From contig NZ_JNIJ01000008.1 of assembly GCF_000701345.1 (NCBI RefSeq), forward strand, positions 1-64,000: a stretch of DNA of 64,000 nt. Direction: 5' to 3'. The notes beneath the pieces were generated by a model, which saw only the letters and a list, made by a program, of their open reading frames with translations, had not been told where the DNA came from and did no database searches. This document shows positions 45,356 through 54,357 of this stretch, in pieces. The translations under genes and the position numbers were made by a program. This DNA is from Bradyrhizobium sp. URHD0069. GTDB lineage: Bacteria > Pseudomonadota > Alphaproteobacteria > Rhizobiales > Xanthobacteraceae. The stretch's first letter is position 1; every line of letters begins with the position of its first letter.

Positions 45356-46582
45356 TCAAAGAGTCAGATTTTCGGACGGCAGATCCAGCGCGACGCGGCC
45401 GTAATTGGTTCCAGCGGCATCGAAGCTGAACGCGATGTGCGCGTTGATCGCATGCGCATCCCGGAATTGCCGTTGCAGCGCGCCCGTGGTGTAAAGACCC
45501 CGCGCGCCGCTGGCCGAAAACAGCAACGAGACAGCTTCCGTGCACAGGTTGACCGCGTAAGCGCCGTCGCGCCGGTATCTGGTCTTTTCCGCGAGGTTGG
45601 GAACATCACCCCGACGTGCATCCTCCATCGCTTCAATGCAGGTCCGGCGCATGATCAGACGCGCCGCGTCGATCTTGGCCGAGGCTTCGGCAACCTTGAT
45701 CTGCGTCGTCTGAAGATCGCCGAGCTTGGCGCGGTTGTAAGTCGAGGCGCGATGCCGCGCGATCTCGACATAATCGTCAAGACAGGCCTGCGCGTTGCCG
45801 AGAGCCGCGCCCGACAGAACGAAAGGAAACAAAGCAAACACGGGCAGCGCATAAAGCGGGCCAGGATTCACGGTGCTTCCCGGCGTCGCGCCTCCGGCGA
45901 CATCCTTCACCGCGAGCGTCATGTAATCCGATACGAACACATTCTTGGTTTCAACGTCGCTCGATCCGGTCCCCTTCAGACCGGTCGCATTCCACGTATC
46001 GATGATCTTGTAGTCGTCCTGCTTAAGCAGAAAAACCCGATACTCGACGCCGTCCGCATCGTCGTCGGAGGATACGATGCCCGCGAGCATATTCCAGGCG
46101 CTCGAATCGACACCCGACGAGAACGGCCAGCGGCCCGATAACATATAACCCCCGGCCACTTTCGTGGCGCGGCCCGCCGGAAACACAAACGACGACGCAA
46201 TGAGAGCGTTGACGTTGTCTTTCCAGATCAGATCCTGCGCGCGCTCGTCGAACATGCCCAGCATCCAGTGATGGCTGGCCAGATTCGCCAGATTCCACGC
46301 GACCGAAGCATCGGCAAGCGCGATGACGTCGGCAAAATCCACCAGCGCGACATAGTCGAGTTCCGAACCGCCGACGCGCTTCGGCTGAAGAATTCTGAAC
46401 AGGCCGGCGTCGTGAAGCTCCCGCTCGGTTTCTGGTGGCAGCCTTCGCATCTCTTCGGTGGTCGCGGCACGCTCACGGAGCTTTGGAACCAGCGCGTGCG
46501 CACGCTCCAGCATCTCGGAATACGCGCCGTCTTGACCGTTTGAACGCCGGTCCAACTCAAGCTTATGGACTGTGCCTGACAT
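45356..46582 (-). CDS. Acyl-CoA-dehydrogenase-fold flavin monooxygenase (group D, HpaH/DszC-type)
   Basis: 408 residues from the ATG at 46582 (AGGAGAG Shine-Dalgarno). Acyl-CoA dehydrogenase-like fold with the oxygenase-branch features: GLFRILQPKRVGGSEL, GRWPFSSGVDSSAWN, GLKGTGSSDV and the C-terminal SGARGLYTTGALQRQFRDAH. The dehydrogenase catalytic Glu region is not seen. Such enzymes hydroxylate aromatics or heteroatoms with reduced flavin from the partner reductase, whose gene follows 15 bases downstream. Confidence 0.82.
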   Translation of the reverse strand: MSGTVHKLELDRRSNGQDGAYSEMLERAHALVPKLRERAATTEEMRRLPPETERELHDAGLFRILQPKRVGGSELDYVALVDFADVIALADASVAWNLANLASHHWMLGMFDERAQDLIWKDNVNALIASSFVFPAGRATKVAGGYMLSGRWPFSSGVDSSAWNMLAGIVSSDDDADGVEYRVFLLKQDDYKIIDTWNATGLKGTGSSDVETKNVFVSDYMTLAVKDVAGGATPGSTVNPGPLYALPVFALFPFVLSGAALGNAQACLDDYVEIARHRASTYNRAKLGDLQTTQIKVAEASAKIDAARLIMRRTCIEAMEDARRGDVPNLAEKTRYRRDGAYAVNLCTEAVSLLFSASGARGLYTTGALQRQFRDAHAINAHIAFSFDAAGTNYGRVALDLPSENLTL

Positions 46583-46598
46583 GGGTCTCTCCTGGGCG

Positions 46599-47108
46599 TT
46601 ACCGCGCCGCGGTCTTCCGGGGGGCATTCGGCTTGATGTGCGGACGGTCGAGATAAAGCGATGCTTTAAGCCCCTCGTCGTCCTGCGTCGCGAACTCCGA
46701 CAACAACTTCATCTCCGGAATGCGCGAACGGTCCAGCGTGGTCACATCCGGCCAGTCGATCTCGATCAGATTGCCGGCAGGGTCGCGCAGATACATCTGC
46801 ACGCAGCCGTCCGGCAACTCGTTGACAGGATTGCGGAAGGCCTTGAAATCCAGCGCACCGATCGCCTTGGCCCGGTCATAGGCAGCGTGAAAATCATCCA
46901 CGTCGAGCGCGAAGTGCTGATAGACCGGGATGTGATCCTCAAGCTCGAACAAATGAAGCTGAAGATCGCCGCAGCGCAGATACTTGGTCTTGAAACCGAA
47001 ATTATAGGTCGGGATCAATTCCATGCCCAGTACGGTTTGATAAAACCGTGCGGACTCTTCCAGATCCTTGGCGCCGATAGAGAGATGATTGAAACCGAGA
47101 ACTTTCAT
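46599..47108 (-). CDS. VOC-superfamily protein (glyoxalase/extradiol-dioxygenase type)
   Basis: 169 residues from the ATG at 47108 (AGGGGAGAG Shine-Dalgarno). MKVLGFNHLSIGAKDLEESA and ARFYQTVLGM form the first beta-alpha-beta-beta-beta module, with His8 as a metal ligand. QHFALDVDDF supplies a second His and NLIEIDWPD the Glu. A single-domain metal enzyme, possibly a ring-cleaving dioxygenase or isomerase of the pathway. It precedes the monooxygenase by 16 bases. Confidence 0.78.
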   Translation of the reverse strand: MKVLGFNHLSIGAKDLEESARFYQTVLGMELIPTYNFGFKTKYLRCGDLQLHLFELEDHIPVYQHFALDVDDFHAAYDRAKAIGALDFKAFRNPVNELPDGCVQMYLRDPAGNLIEIDWPDVTTLDRSRIPEMKLLSEFATQDDEGLKASLYLDRPHIKPNAPRKTAAR

Positions 47109-47411
47109 GTCTGCTCTCCCCTGCGAATTCAATGAACGTTTTTTATTTTATCAACCGATAAATAACGCCGTCTGGACAGGAATGCAAGCAGATTGACATT
47201 GGAATGCGCTGCACAAAATGTGCTGCACGCGCGCGACGCACTCCGGCCTGTATGAATTTGGGATGCGAATCGGCCCTGCACGGCAATCCGCTGCTCATAG
47301 GCCCATCGATACAGTTTCGCAGCGTCTGCTTCCCTGCTCGCATCCGGGATCAGTTCGTTCGTCGCAATGCTGACCACTTCAGAAGATGTGAGAGCGAGAA
47401 CGCCGTCTGCA

Positions 47412-48323
47412 CTACGATGCGGATTTCTTCCGGTCAATTCCATGCAACGTCTCGAGCACGGCGCAGACCGCCGCCGTATCCTGCTCTTTGCGGCCGAGCG
47501 CAGCACCGGCATGATAGACCTGCGAAGCCGCCGCGTAGACGGACAGCGCACAATTCAGATCGGCCGCGAAAGCGTCGATGATCGAAATGTCCTTGAGCTG
47601 CATGCGGATCGTGGCGGTCGGCACGTCGTAATTTTCGTCGCGCATCAAGGGACCCCGCATCTGGAACATGCGCGATGTGCCGGCGCTGTCGGCGAGCGTA
47701 TCGTAGACCAGCGCCGGATCCATCCCAGCCTTGATGCCAAGAACCATGGCTTCCGCCGCCGCCACGTTATGAATCGTGACGAGATGGTTGGCGATGTATT
47801 TCATGATGCTGCCGCGACCGAACGGTCCGAGGTAGCGTTGTACGCGCGACATTCCGGCGAAAACCGCCGCGCAACGGACAAAGGCTGCTTCATCGCCGCT
47901 GCCGAGAATAACGAGATCCTTGGTCACCGCCTGCGCGCCGGTGCCGCTGATCGGACAATCAAGGAGAATTTTGCCGCTCTTTTCCATGACATCCAACGCC
48001 GCGCGTTTGATGTCCAACGGCAACGTGGAGCACTCGATGACGATCTGGCCCGTGCCCGTCGCCTGAGCGATGCCATCGGCTCCTCCTATTACCTCGGTCA
48101 ACGCCTCAGCCTTTGGCAGCGACACGATGATAATCGATGCCGCCTCGGCCACGGCGCGCGGAGAAGCCAGCGCCTGACCGCCCAGTTCTTCCAGACGCGC
48201 GCGTGCCGCGGGCACCGGATCAAATCCGGCCACAGCAAAGCCGGCCTGGCGCAGGTTTCGCGCCATCGCCGTACCCATAATTCCTATGCCGACAATGCCG
48301 ATTCTTTGATCCATCCAACGCAT
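47412..48323 (-). CDS. 3-Hydroxyisobutyrate-dehydrogenase-family oxidoreductase
   Basis: 303 residues. Rossmann motif GIVGIGIMGTAMARNLRQAG, substrate loop SGTGAQAV (in place of SGG), and the catalytic lysine in GRGSIMKYIANHL (about 173). Family reduces or oxidises 3-hydroxy acids or tartronate semialdehyde with NAD(P). First gene of the minus operon. The 303-bp gap 47109-47411 to the VOC gene holds no convincing gene. A second in-frame ATG three codons in is equally possible as start. Confidence 0.83.
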   Translation of the reverse strand: MRWMDQRIGIVGIGIMGTAMARNLRQAGFAVAGFDPVPAARARLEELGGQALASPRAVAEAASIIIVSLPKAEALTEVIGGADGIAQATGTGQIVIECSTLPLDIKRAALDVMEKSGKILLDCPISGTGAQAVTKDLVILGSGDEAAFVRCAAVFAGMSRVQRYLGPFGRGSIMKYIANHLVTIHNVAAAEAMVLGIKAGMDPALVYDTLADSAGTSRMFQMRGPLMRDENYDVPTATIRMQLKDISIIDAFAADLNCALSVYAAASQVYHAGAALGRKEQDTAAVCAVLETLHGIDRKKSAS

Positions 48324-48459
48324 GCCTTTACCGAGAAAGTGACGTGTGAGCTACAATCTGAACAACAATCAGCGATCTGATGCAATGCGGCAGCTGTACG
48401 TGGGCAAATGAGTTTTCAATGAAACGCACATTTCATAACCGCCTGTGTGTATCGAAAAC

Positions 48460-49020
48460 TCAAACCCGGACGTAATGATGGTGAAGCCCGCCGAGGATCG
48501 GGTGTGAACGAATGATTCCGATCTGTTGAGTCGGACGAATAACTCGGCGCATCCTTGTGCAACGACCGATGCGTTCTGACGGAGTTGTAGTAAGCGGCGT
48601 ATGATTTTAGAATCCGGCGCAGATGCGCCTCGCCGAAGACAATGATGTGGTCCAAGCACTCGCGCCGGATCGATCCGATCAGCCGTTCGGCAAAGCCGTT
48701 CTGCCAGGGTGAGGCTGGTGCAGTGGGCTTGTCGCGAATGCCCATGGCGCGCAATCCGCGTGTGACGACGATGCCGTAGATCCGATCTCGGTCTCGGATC
48801 ATGTAACGCGGAGCACCATCCCAAGGAAATGCCTCCGTGATTTGACGTGCAACCCATTTGGCCGTCGGATTTGCTGTGACGTTGATCCAGATGAGGTCCC
48901 TGCGGTCGAGCCGGACGATGACGAAGGCATAGAGCAGGTCGAAACCGACAGATGATAGCAGCCGCCAAACGGATGGCCCCATGTCGAGGACAGCCTTCCT
49001 CCCATATCTGGAACGCGATC
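48460..49020 (-). pseudogene. IS3/IS481-like DDE transposase, C-terminal relic
   Basis: Minus strand: after a scrambled start (about 49020-48920) it reads SVGFDLLYAFVIVRLDRRDL, AKWVARQITEAFPWD, IRDRDRIYG, ASPWQNGFAERLIGSIRREC and YYNSVRTHRSLHKDAP, the integrase-core domain with its acidic residues. A one-base shift after HKDAP leads to TQQIGIIRSHPILGGLHHHY and a stop at 48460. The N-terminal half is absent. Complementary to the 23420-23741 fragment. It marks the left border of the satellite-like element. Confidence 0.8.
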
Positions 49021-49239
49021 AACGACGAGCGACCATCCGCTCCCTGAAGCGGCCCTCCGGGACTCTACGTAGGGGCTTGCCCCTAAGGCATGGAGCGAGA
49101 TTTCCGAGTTTGTTTGTTTCATTTACCAATAGGCCATCCGCCGCACAGGAGATGGCTCACATGCTTACCGAAATCGTTACTGGCGGTAGGCCGCCCGCTT
49201 CCCTCAGACATGCGGCCCAGTAACCTCTGGAGTTTGATC

Positions 49240-49449
49240 ATGGCAATTTACGACGATGCTGACGTCAATCCTCCCCGTCCTGCTTCCGGCCATGAAAATA
49301 AGAAAGCGATGCCATGGCTTCACGACGAAACGCAATTTGCCTGCGAGGGCTGCGGTGATCTCGTTACGCTTGAGACGGCGAAGCTGCGGGACCATATCAG
49401 GGGCCTCAATAAGGCTTGGAACGGCTTGCTCAAACGCTTCAAGAAGTAA
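49240..49449 (+). CDS. Small protein with a Cys pair (unknown)
   Basis: 69 residues from the ATG at 49240. CEGCG near the middle hints at a metal or redox site, followed by a basic helical tail (LRDHIRGLNKAWNGLLKRFK). No family recognised. An in-frame ATG further up (49090) is less likely because the preceding stretch is transposase-relic flank. Bases 49450-49841 after it contain only repeats and the dyad at 49682. Confidence 0.45.
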   Translation: MAIYDDADVNPPRPASGHENKKAMPWLHDETQFACEGCGDLVTLETAKLRDHIRGLNKAWNGLLKRFKK

Positions 49450-49681
49450 GCCAAAGTCGCGCATACCCCCTGAGAAGGAACAGATTTCCGATCTCGAACC
49501 ACAGTGAGCGCTCGCGGTTCTGTCGCATCAGACAACGCCGCCGCCCGATCTTCCTTATCGTCGCCCCGTACGACGGTCCTCAACGCTTCCCGTTCGAAAA
49601 AATTCCCGGAAAAATTTTTGGAGATCATGGCCGGGGCACGCGATCAGAGTTAGGTCTGAAGGCAAGCTCAGAGGATTGTGC

Positions 49682-49708
49682 CCATATCCGGAAACTTTCC
49701 GGATATGG
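49682..49708. repeat. Perfect 13-bp inverted repeat downstream of the serine recombinase gene
   Basis: CCATATCCGGAAA (49682-49694), one centre base, TTTCCGGATATGG (49696-49708). Fully symmetric and GC-balanced. Surrounding sequence to 49750 repeats TTTTTGGA-like blocks. It may be a recombinase crossover/regulatory site or an operator. It has no T-run, so a terminator is less likely. Confidence 0.6.
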
Positions 49709-49841
49709 TCGGAAGTTTTTGGAAATATTTTTTGGAAAATATGGAGGGAAGGAGACAGAGGCTTTCAATTTATAAACAACGGCTGCCCTCCGCCCGCCCC
49801 CCAACCGGGGGTCAAGGGTCCGTCACGGAAGCGGGGCCGGA

Positions 49842-50405
49842 TTACGCGGCAGCGGCCGTCAGCGCCCGCCAGATAGTTGGCTCGCTAACGCGGTACACTT
49901 TGGCTAGTTCGGCCATCGTCTCGCCGTCGGCGTATCGCTCGGCGGCGACCTTGATCTGCTCGGGCTTCAGCTTCGGCGTGCGGCCGAACTTCGTCCCCTT
50001 TGCCTTGGCCAACGCGATGCCCTCATCGCAGCGCTGGCGGATCAGGCCGCGTTCGAACTCGTTGACGCCGCTCATGACCGCCACCAGCAGGCGGCCGACC
50101 GGCGTCGTGGTGTCGCACCATGCTTCGCCGAGCGAGATGAAGCCGCAGCCCTTGGTCTCGATCTCGTGCAGGATGTTGTGCAAGTCGCGCGCCGACCGCG
50201 CCAGCCGGTCGAGCTTGGCGACGTGCACGACATCACCGGGTAGCAGCGCCTTCATCAGCTTGTTGAACTCGCGGCGGTCCTTGGTCGACTTGCCCGAGAC
50301 CTTCTCGCTGTAAATCTTCTCGCAGCCCGCCGCCTTCAGCGCCTCGACCTGCGCCTGGTAGTCTTGGGTGCGGCTGCTCACCCGCGCGTAACCGATCTTC
50401 CTCAT
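49842..50405 (-). CDS. Serine recombinase (resolvase/invertase family) A
   Basis: 187 residues from the ATG at 50405 (GGGGC just before); ATG at 50417 is also possible. Resolvase N-terminal domain with catalytic Ser in GYARVSSRTQDY, conserved KLDRLARSARDL and the long helix E, then a C-terminal HTH (ERYADGETMAELAKVYRVSE, PTIWRAL). A small resolvase/invertase-type enzyme that inverts or resolves DNA at short sites. The perfect dyad at 49682 lies about 135 bp downstream. Confidence 0.87.
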   Translation of the reverse strand: MRKIGYARVSSRTQDYQAQVEALKAAGCEKIYSEKVSGKSTKDRREFNKLMKALLPGDVVHVAKLDRLARSARDLHNILHEIETKGCGFISLGEAWCDTTTPVGRLLVAVMSGVNEFERGLIRQRCDEGIALAKAKGTKFGRTPKLKPEQIKVAAERYADGETMAELAKVYRVSEPTIWRALTAAAA

Positions 50406-50501
50406 CTCATGCCCCATTTTGAAAGCTAACGTTATGAAAGTTAGATCACGCCGATAAAACAAGGACAACTGAAAACTTTCAAATAGTGCAGTTTGTGAAA
50501 G

Positions 50502-50912
50502 TTATGGCATCGCCTTTTCAGCGGCGGCGGCAGCGGCCTCCGCTTTCGCCCGCTCGGCCCGCCTACGCGCGATGTAGCGCTCTGCGCTCGCCGTCCGGCC
50601 CGACCATGGCGGCGGCGGCGGCGGTGCCCGGCGCGCCAGCTTGGTCAACAACGAGATCAGCGACGATTCGTAGTTCAACGATCTGAGCACGTCCCTAGCC
50701 GCGCGCAGCCCGACCCGGTCGATCTCGACGGCGCGAACAACCAGCTCAACGCATTCGAGCATCTCGGTCTCGTCCATCCCCATGGCGCGCGCCTCGGCGA
50801 CCATAAACCCGAGGTGCTCGGCAGTCGTCTCCAAGACAACGTCGATGTCGTCCAAGTTCAGCGCCTGACCCTCCCGTCGCAGCTCATCGACGTCATGCTG
50901 GCTAACGGGCAC
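50502..50912 (-). CDS. Hypothetical protein of the element
   Basis: 136 residues from the GTG at 50912, overlapping the preceding gene by 11 bases. An alternative TTG at 50966 would overlap by 65. Mostly helical and acidic in the first 80 residues (EGQALNLDDIDVVLETTAEH), then PPPPPP and a basic, alanine-rich tail (YIARRRAERAKAEAAAAAAE) likely to form a helix. No family recognised. In phage-like operons this position often holds an accessory packaging or regulatory protein. Confidence 0.45.
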   Translation of the reverse strand: MPVSQHDVDELRREGQALNLDDIDVVLETTAEHLGFMVAEARAMGMDETEMLECVELVVRAVEIDRVGLRAARDVLRSLNYESSLISLLTKLARRAPPPPPPWSGRTASAERYIARRRAERAKAEAAAAAAEKAMP

Positions 50913-51270
50913 TGCTGGTCGCCTTATGCTCGATGGTGCGCATCTTGGACTGCGGCTCGTTGCCAAGCAAACTCAGCGCGTGCCTGAATTTCTCCGCGAA
51001 GCTGCCGACATCAACGGAGCCGCTCACGTTGACATCGACATTTTTCGGCAACAGGCCGCTGACGATCCGGCAGAACGTGCCCGGTTCACTTTCCGCGCAA
51101 CGGCGCAATGCGGAAATGCCATCTTCTTCCCAAACCGTTTTCAAATCTGCGATGAAGGCCTCGCTCAATCGATTTCTGCTCCCGACCCTGCGTCCCGGCC
51201 CGCCATTTGAGCCCGTTACAAATTGGCCGGTCTTCGCATCGCGATCAGTTGTCATCGTGGTCTCGCTCAT
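50902..51270 (-). CDS. DUF5681-like phage-associated protein
   Basis: 122 residues from the ATG at 51270. The N-terminal signature TGQFVTGSNGGPGRRVGSRN resembles the basic Gly/Arg motif (GNPxGRPxGSRN) of DUF5681 proteins, which commonly sit beside phage terminase genes. The following helical part (EAFIADLKTVWEEDGISALR) is also typical. Probably DNA-binding (inference). It lies between the terminase-type gene and the two recombinases. Confidence 0.6.
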   Translation of the reverse strand: MSETTMTTDRDAKTGQFVTGSNGGPGRRVGSRNRLSEAFIADLKTVWEEDGISALRRCAESEPGTFCRIVSGLLPKNVDVNVSGSVDVGSFAEKFRHALSLLGNEPQSKMRTIEHKATSSAR

Positions 51271-51381
51271 GGTCGCGAGCATATCCCTCAAATAACAGAG
51301 CACCGTACCCCGACATGGCCCCCGGTGGGGTAGTACGGCTCCCCTTGGGCGTTTCAGGAGCGATCTGGTCCTGATTGCAGG

Positions 51382-52056
51382 TCACTCCCGCGCCAGCATC
51401 CGCTGGATGCTCTTCGCGTCGACCTTCTGGATGCCGTACTCGTCGGCCCAAGCCTGGGCGATGTCACGATAACTCGCACCACCCTCGCGCAACGCCCTAC
51501 CACGGGCTAGCGCGGCCTGCTCGTTCGAGTTCGGGACGAGGCGCTTAGTCTCATCCTCACCGATCTCGACATCGAACCCGAAGGGCCGCTTGCCGCCGTT
51601 GAACAGCTTCTGCGTCACCCGATATCGCTTGGCCTCACGGACGCGCTCTCGGATGGCGTCGCGGGCGTTCTCAGCCACTGCACTCAAGATCGTGAACACC
51701 AATTTGGAGATTCCGTTGCCGGTGACGTCTCCGCCGAGATCGATCATGTGCAGGGCGACCTTGTCCTCCTTCAGTTGCTCCAGCGTACCGAGCGCATCGG
51801 ATGCGCTGCGAAAGGTGCGATCCAGCCGAGCGGTGACGAAAACGTCGCCGGGCTGCAACGCCGCCAGCAGGCGCTGGCCTTCGGGACGGTCGGCGAGGGG
51901 CACTGAGCCGGAGACGCCAGCCTCGACGAAGAACGCCGCGACGGTCCAGCCCTTCATCATGCAGTAGCCGGTGATCTGCTGTTGCTGGCTGTCGAGCGAC
52001 AATCCGTTGACGGCCTGTTCTGAGGTCGAAACCCGGCAATATCCGTAGACTTTCAT
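51382..52056 (-). CDS. Serine recombinase (resolvase family) B
   Basis: 224 residues from the ATG at 52056 (CGGAGACGCC before it). Catalytic Ser in GYCRVSTSEQAVNGLSLDSQ, VTARLDRTFRSASD, and a C-terminal recombinase-like HTH (ALREGGASYRDIAQAWADEY). Distinct from recombinase A: it has the longer 'SLDSQ' N-terminus of the large-serine-recombinase-like branch but without the zinc-ribbon coiled-coil domain. Bases 51271-51381 before its 3' end are empty. Confidence 0.87.
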   Translation of the reverse strand: MKVYGYCRVSTSEQAVNGLSLDSQQQQITGYCMMKGWTVAAFFVEAGVSGSVPLADRPEGQRLLAALQPGDVFVTARLDRTFRSASDALGTLEQLKEDKVALHMIDLGGDVTGNGISKLVFTILSAVAENARDAIRERVREAKRYRVTQKLFNGGKRPFGFDVEIGEDETKRLVPNSNEQAALARGRALREGGASYRDIAQAWADEYGIQKVDAKSIQRMLARE

Positions 52057-52189
52057 GGCGTCTCCGTGGCGTTGCTTTAGCAATGCCACAGACTACTCAA
52101 TGCCACAGTGTGTAGCAAGAAGAACCCAGCGTTATCGACCATATTTTGCGTTTCGGGCGACAGCGAGAGCGGCACAGCCGGCCGGTATT

Positions 52190-52654
52190 CTATGGTTTCT
52201 CGCGCTCGAGTGCCGCCTGGAGCATGTCGCTAGCCTCTTTGCCCAGCTCCGCGCGCACCATGGCAAGAATGTCCTCTTCGCTTTGTATGCCCGCGAAGTC
52301 ACCGGGCTGGCCGCTCTCTTTGCGCTCGACGAGCAGTCCGACCAGCCGCGCCTGGTTCATCGTCGCGGTGATCGCAGCCGCCGGCTGGCCGAGTTCACGG
52401 GCCAATGCCCTGTCCGCGGCGAGGTCGTCCAGCAACGTGTCGAGCGTTACCGCGTTTCTCTTGGCCAACTGGCCTCTTAGCTCCATGATGCGGCGCTGGG
52501 TCTTGCCTTTTCTTGCTAGCCTACAGGCGGCTGCGTCCAACCCGCTTCGCGTGGTCGGCGTGTAGCCTGCTCTAAGGTATGACGCTGCGGCGTTGCCGGT
52601 CTGGATGTAGAGCCGGGCGAAGCATTCATGGCGTGGGTTTGGCAGTGCTGGCAT
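52190..52654 (-). CDS. Phage terminase small subunit (TerS-like)
   Basis: 154 residues. NPRHECFARLYIQTGNAAAS and YLRAGYTPTTRSGLDAAACR with LARKGKTQRRIMELR form the N-terminal HTH of the Terminase_2 family; the rest is helical oligomerisation region. TerS recognises packaging sites and recruits the large terminase, which is not encoded in the window. Stand-alone terS genes are a hallmark of satellites that redirect a helper phage's packaging. An alternative is a remnant of a degraded prophage. The upstream small ORF ends two bases before this ATG. Confidence 0.75.
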   Translation of the reverse strand: MPALPNPRHECFARLYIQTGNAAASYLRAGYTPTTRSGLDAAACRLARKGKTQRRIMELRGQLAKRNAVTLDTLLDDLAADRALARELGQPAAAITATMNQARLVGLLVERKESGQPGDFAGIQSEEDILAMVRAELGKEASDMLQAALEREKP

Positions 52655-52656
52655 GG

Positions 52657-52812
52657 CTACAAGGTGCTGTCGGTCACGGTATTGCCCCGCAATGAACTGG
52701 CCGTAGCGATCGCGGTGATCACCGAGATCACCGAGATCATCGAGATCAACATCGACGCGATCTCGCTCATGTTCGCATTATAGCGATCGGATGATGTCGT
52801 TATCTCAGTCAT
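52657..52812 (-). CDS. Possible small hydrophobic protein upstream of terS
   Basis: 51 residues from the ATG at 52812, with a hydrophobic/Ser-rich helix (MSEIASMLISMISVISVITA) that could be a membrane segment. The stop (TAG) lies two bases before the terS ATG, suggesting coupling. The underlying DNA repeats GATCACCGA/GATCATCGA in tandem, so the protein may simply reflect a microrepeat. Weak call. Confidence 0.3.
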   Translation of the reverse strand: MTEITTSSDRYNANMSEIASMLISMISVISVITAIATASSLRGNTVTDSTL

Positions 52813-53085
52813 TTGCCCGAGCATAGCACACGTCGAGACGGCGCGCGCTGCCATCCCCATCGATACCCTGTGTGCTGTTACGCGCCACTGTTGTTCGCTT
52901 GCGTGCTGCCCAGTGCGCGGCGAGCCACCGGCGAGCTGCTGCGCACTGTTGTGCAGCACCGGGGGGGGGTGGGGGGTAGACAGACACAAGTTTTAAGGCG
53001 GTGGTGGACAGCTTTTTAAGGGTGGTCGACAGATGCTAAACAGTCAGCCGACAGTCTCGAAAAACCAAGCTTCAGTGGCTGGCGC

Positions 53086-53985
53086 ATGCCGAAGTACAAG
53101 TTCCCTCGCGATGATCTGACTTCGTTTCTCGCGAAGGATCCGCTGCTCGCGAAGGATCTGCCGCTCCTCAAGGCCCTGCGCCGTCTCGCCGCTGCGGCCG
53201 GCAAGACCAGCACCGATGCCGACGCGGTGTATTATCAAATTCAGATCGAGCTCGGTGGTCTCAGGAACCGGATCCTCCGCGAGAGCAAACTACGCGGCCG
53301 GGTGGAGCGCAGCTCCGACGAGCAGCCGGCTCGCGCCGCGGAGGAGAAGGAGAAGCTGCTCCAGCATCGGCCCTGGCATATCATCGCGCGCCTGGTCCGC
53401 GCGAAACGCTACCAACTTGGCATTGGCCGCCGGCGCCGAAGCAGCGAACAGAAGGCCCTCGAGCGAAGCCTGAAGGAGCTGAAGCTGGACGAGAACGATC
53501 CGGACACAAAGCTCGGTCCGGGTGATCTCACGCCCGTCGAGACCCGCGCCGTCCAACTTGTCCGAGGCGGGAAGGTGAATGCGAGAAAGAACCCGATCGA
53601 GGTTCAGGCCGTCGCCATCGCGGCAGCCATCGAGGCTGACTTTTCCCGAAAGAGGAAGGGCGGACGACCAGCCGCGCGGCGGCACAACATCGTCTTCGAT
53701 GAAACCAGCTTCCAATATCAGCTGCGACTGACGAGGACCGAGGTGATCGAGGCCGTGCTGTCCACGATCGAAGATCTTGCGGGTCCGGCAAATTCATCGG
53801 CGCCGAATTCGGCAATGATCGCCTCCGCCGTCGCCGTGGTGAAAGCTGCCGGTGTCGAACCGAGACCAATGCCTAAACGGATCAAGGCCGCCGGCGTGAC
53901 GCAAAAGACGTTTGACGCGAATTCTTGCGCAAGCATCGTTTGGAAGGTTCAGCGCCGGCGAACGAAACGTAAGATATTGAAGTAG
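53086..53985 (+). CDS. Hypothetical basic protein, first gene of the rightward module
   Basis: 299 residues, very rich in Arg/Lys and mainly helical. No family recognised. Basic patches (GRRRRSSEQKALERSLKELK; RKRKGGRPAARRH; a terminal RRRTKRK) suggest nucleic-acid binding. GGRPAARR resembles an AT-hook-like element. Divergent from the terS/recombinase module across 52813-53085, which contains short GGTGG/TCGACAG repeats and presumably the control region of the element. Confidence 0.5.
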   Translation: MPKYKFPRDDLTSFLAKDPLLAKDLPLLKALRRLAAAAGKTSTDADAVYYQIQIELGGLRNRILRESKLRGRVERSSDEQPARAAEEKEKLLQHRPWHIIARLVRAKRYQLGIGRRRRSSEQKALERSLKELKLDENDPDTKLGPGDLTPVETRAVQLVRGGKVNARKNPIEVQAVAIAAAIEADFSRKRKGGRPAARRHNIVFDETSFQYQLRLTRTEVIEAVLSTIEDLAGPANSSAPNSAMIASAVAVVKAAGVEPRPMPKRIKAAGVTQKTFDANSCASIVWKVQRRRTKRKILK

Positions 53986-54080
53986 CGCCGCTTTTTAGTG
54001 GCCAGATCGGACAATTCCAGAAATTCGGGATCGGTGGTTTCCGGCGGATGCTGGCGACGCTCAAGGAGGGCGTCAGCAGC

Positions 54081-54275
54081 GTGTCGAAGAAGAAAGAACG
54101 CGGTCAGAAAGTGCGGCTCGCGTACTCGCCGCAGGAAGCGGCGGACATTCTCGGCCTGTCCAACAGCACCGTAGAGCGCATGATTCGGAGCGGAACGGTC
54201 CGCACGGTGAAGATCCGCGCGCGCCGCATCATTCCGGTCACCGAAATTGAAAAGCTGCTCGCCGCCGCCGTCTGA
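54081..54275 (+). CDS. AlpA/excisionase-type HTH DNA-binding protein
   Basis: 64 residues from the GTG at 54081, which follows AAGGAGG and yields MSKKKERGQ...; an ATG at 54048 is the alternative. The winged-helix HTH_17/MerR-like domain AYSPQEAADILGLSNSTVER, MIRSGTVRTVKI matches excisionase/AlpA regulators that control excision and replication genes of satellites and integrative elements. It lies upstream of the replication genes. Confidence 0.72.
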   Translation: MSKKKERGQKVRLAYSPQEAADILGLSNSTVERMIRSGTVRTVKIRARRIIPVTEIEKLLAAAV

Positions 54276-54357
54276 AAAACGAAGAGCGCGCCGGTCTAGG
54301 CGTGCCCTTCGCAATCTGCACCGCCCGCTTGCACCGGGCAGCAATGGAGATCGAGAC

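Noticed and set aside
47129..47551. 140-codon minus-strand open frame upstream of the VOC gene
   Set aside because: Overlaps the 3' end of the 3-hydroxyisobutyrate-dehydrogenase-like gene out of frame and shows no domain or good ribosome site.
52717..52765. Short tandem GATCACCGA-type repeat as a CRISPR or iteron array
   Set aside because: Only about four imperfect 9-base units without spacers, within a possible small coding frame.
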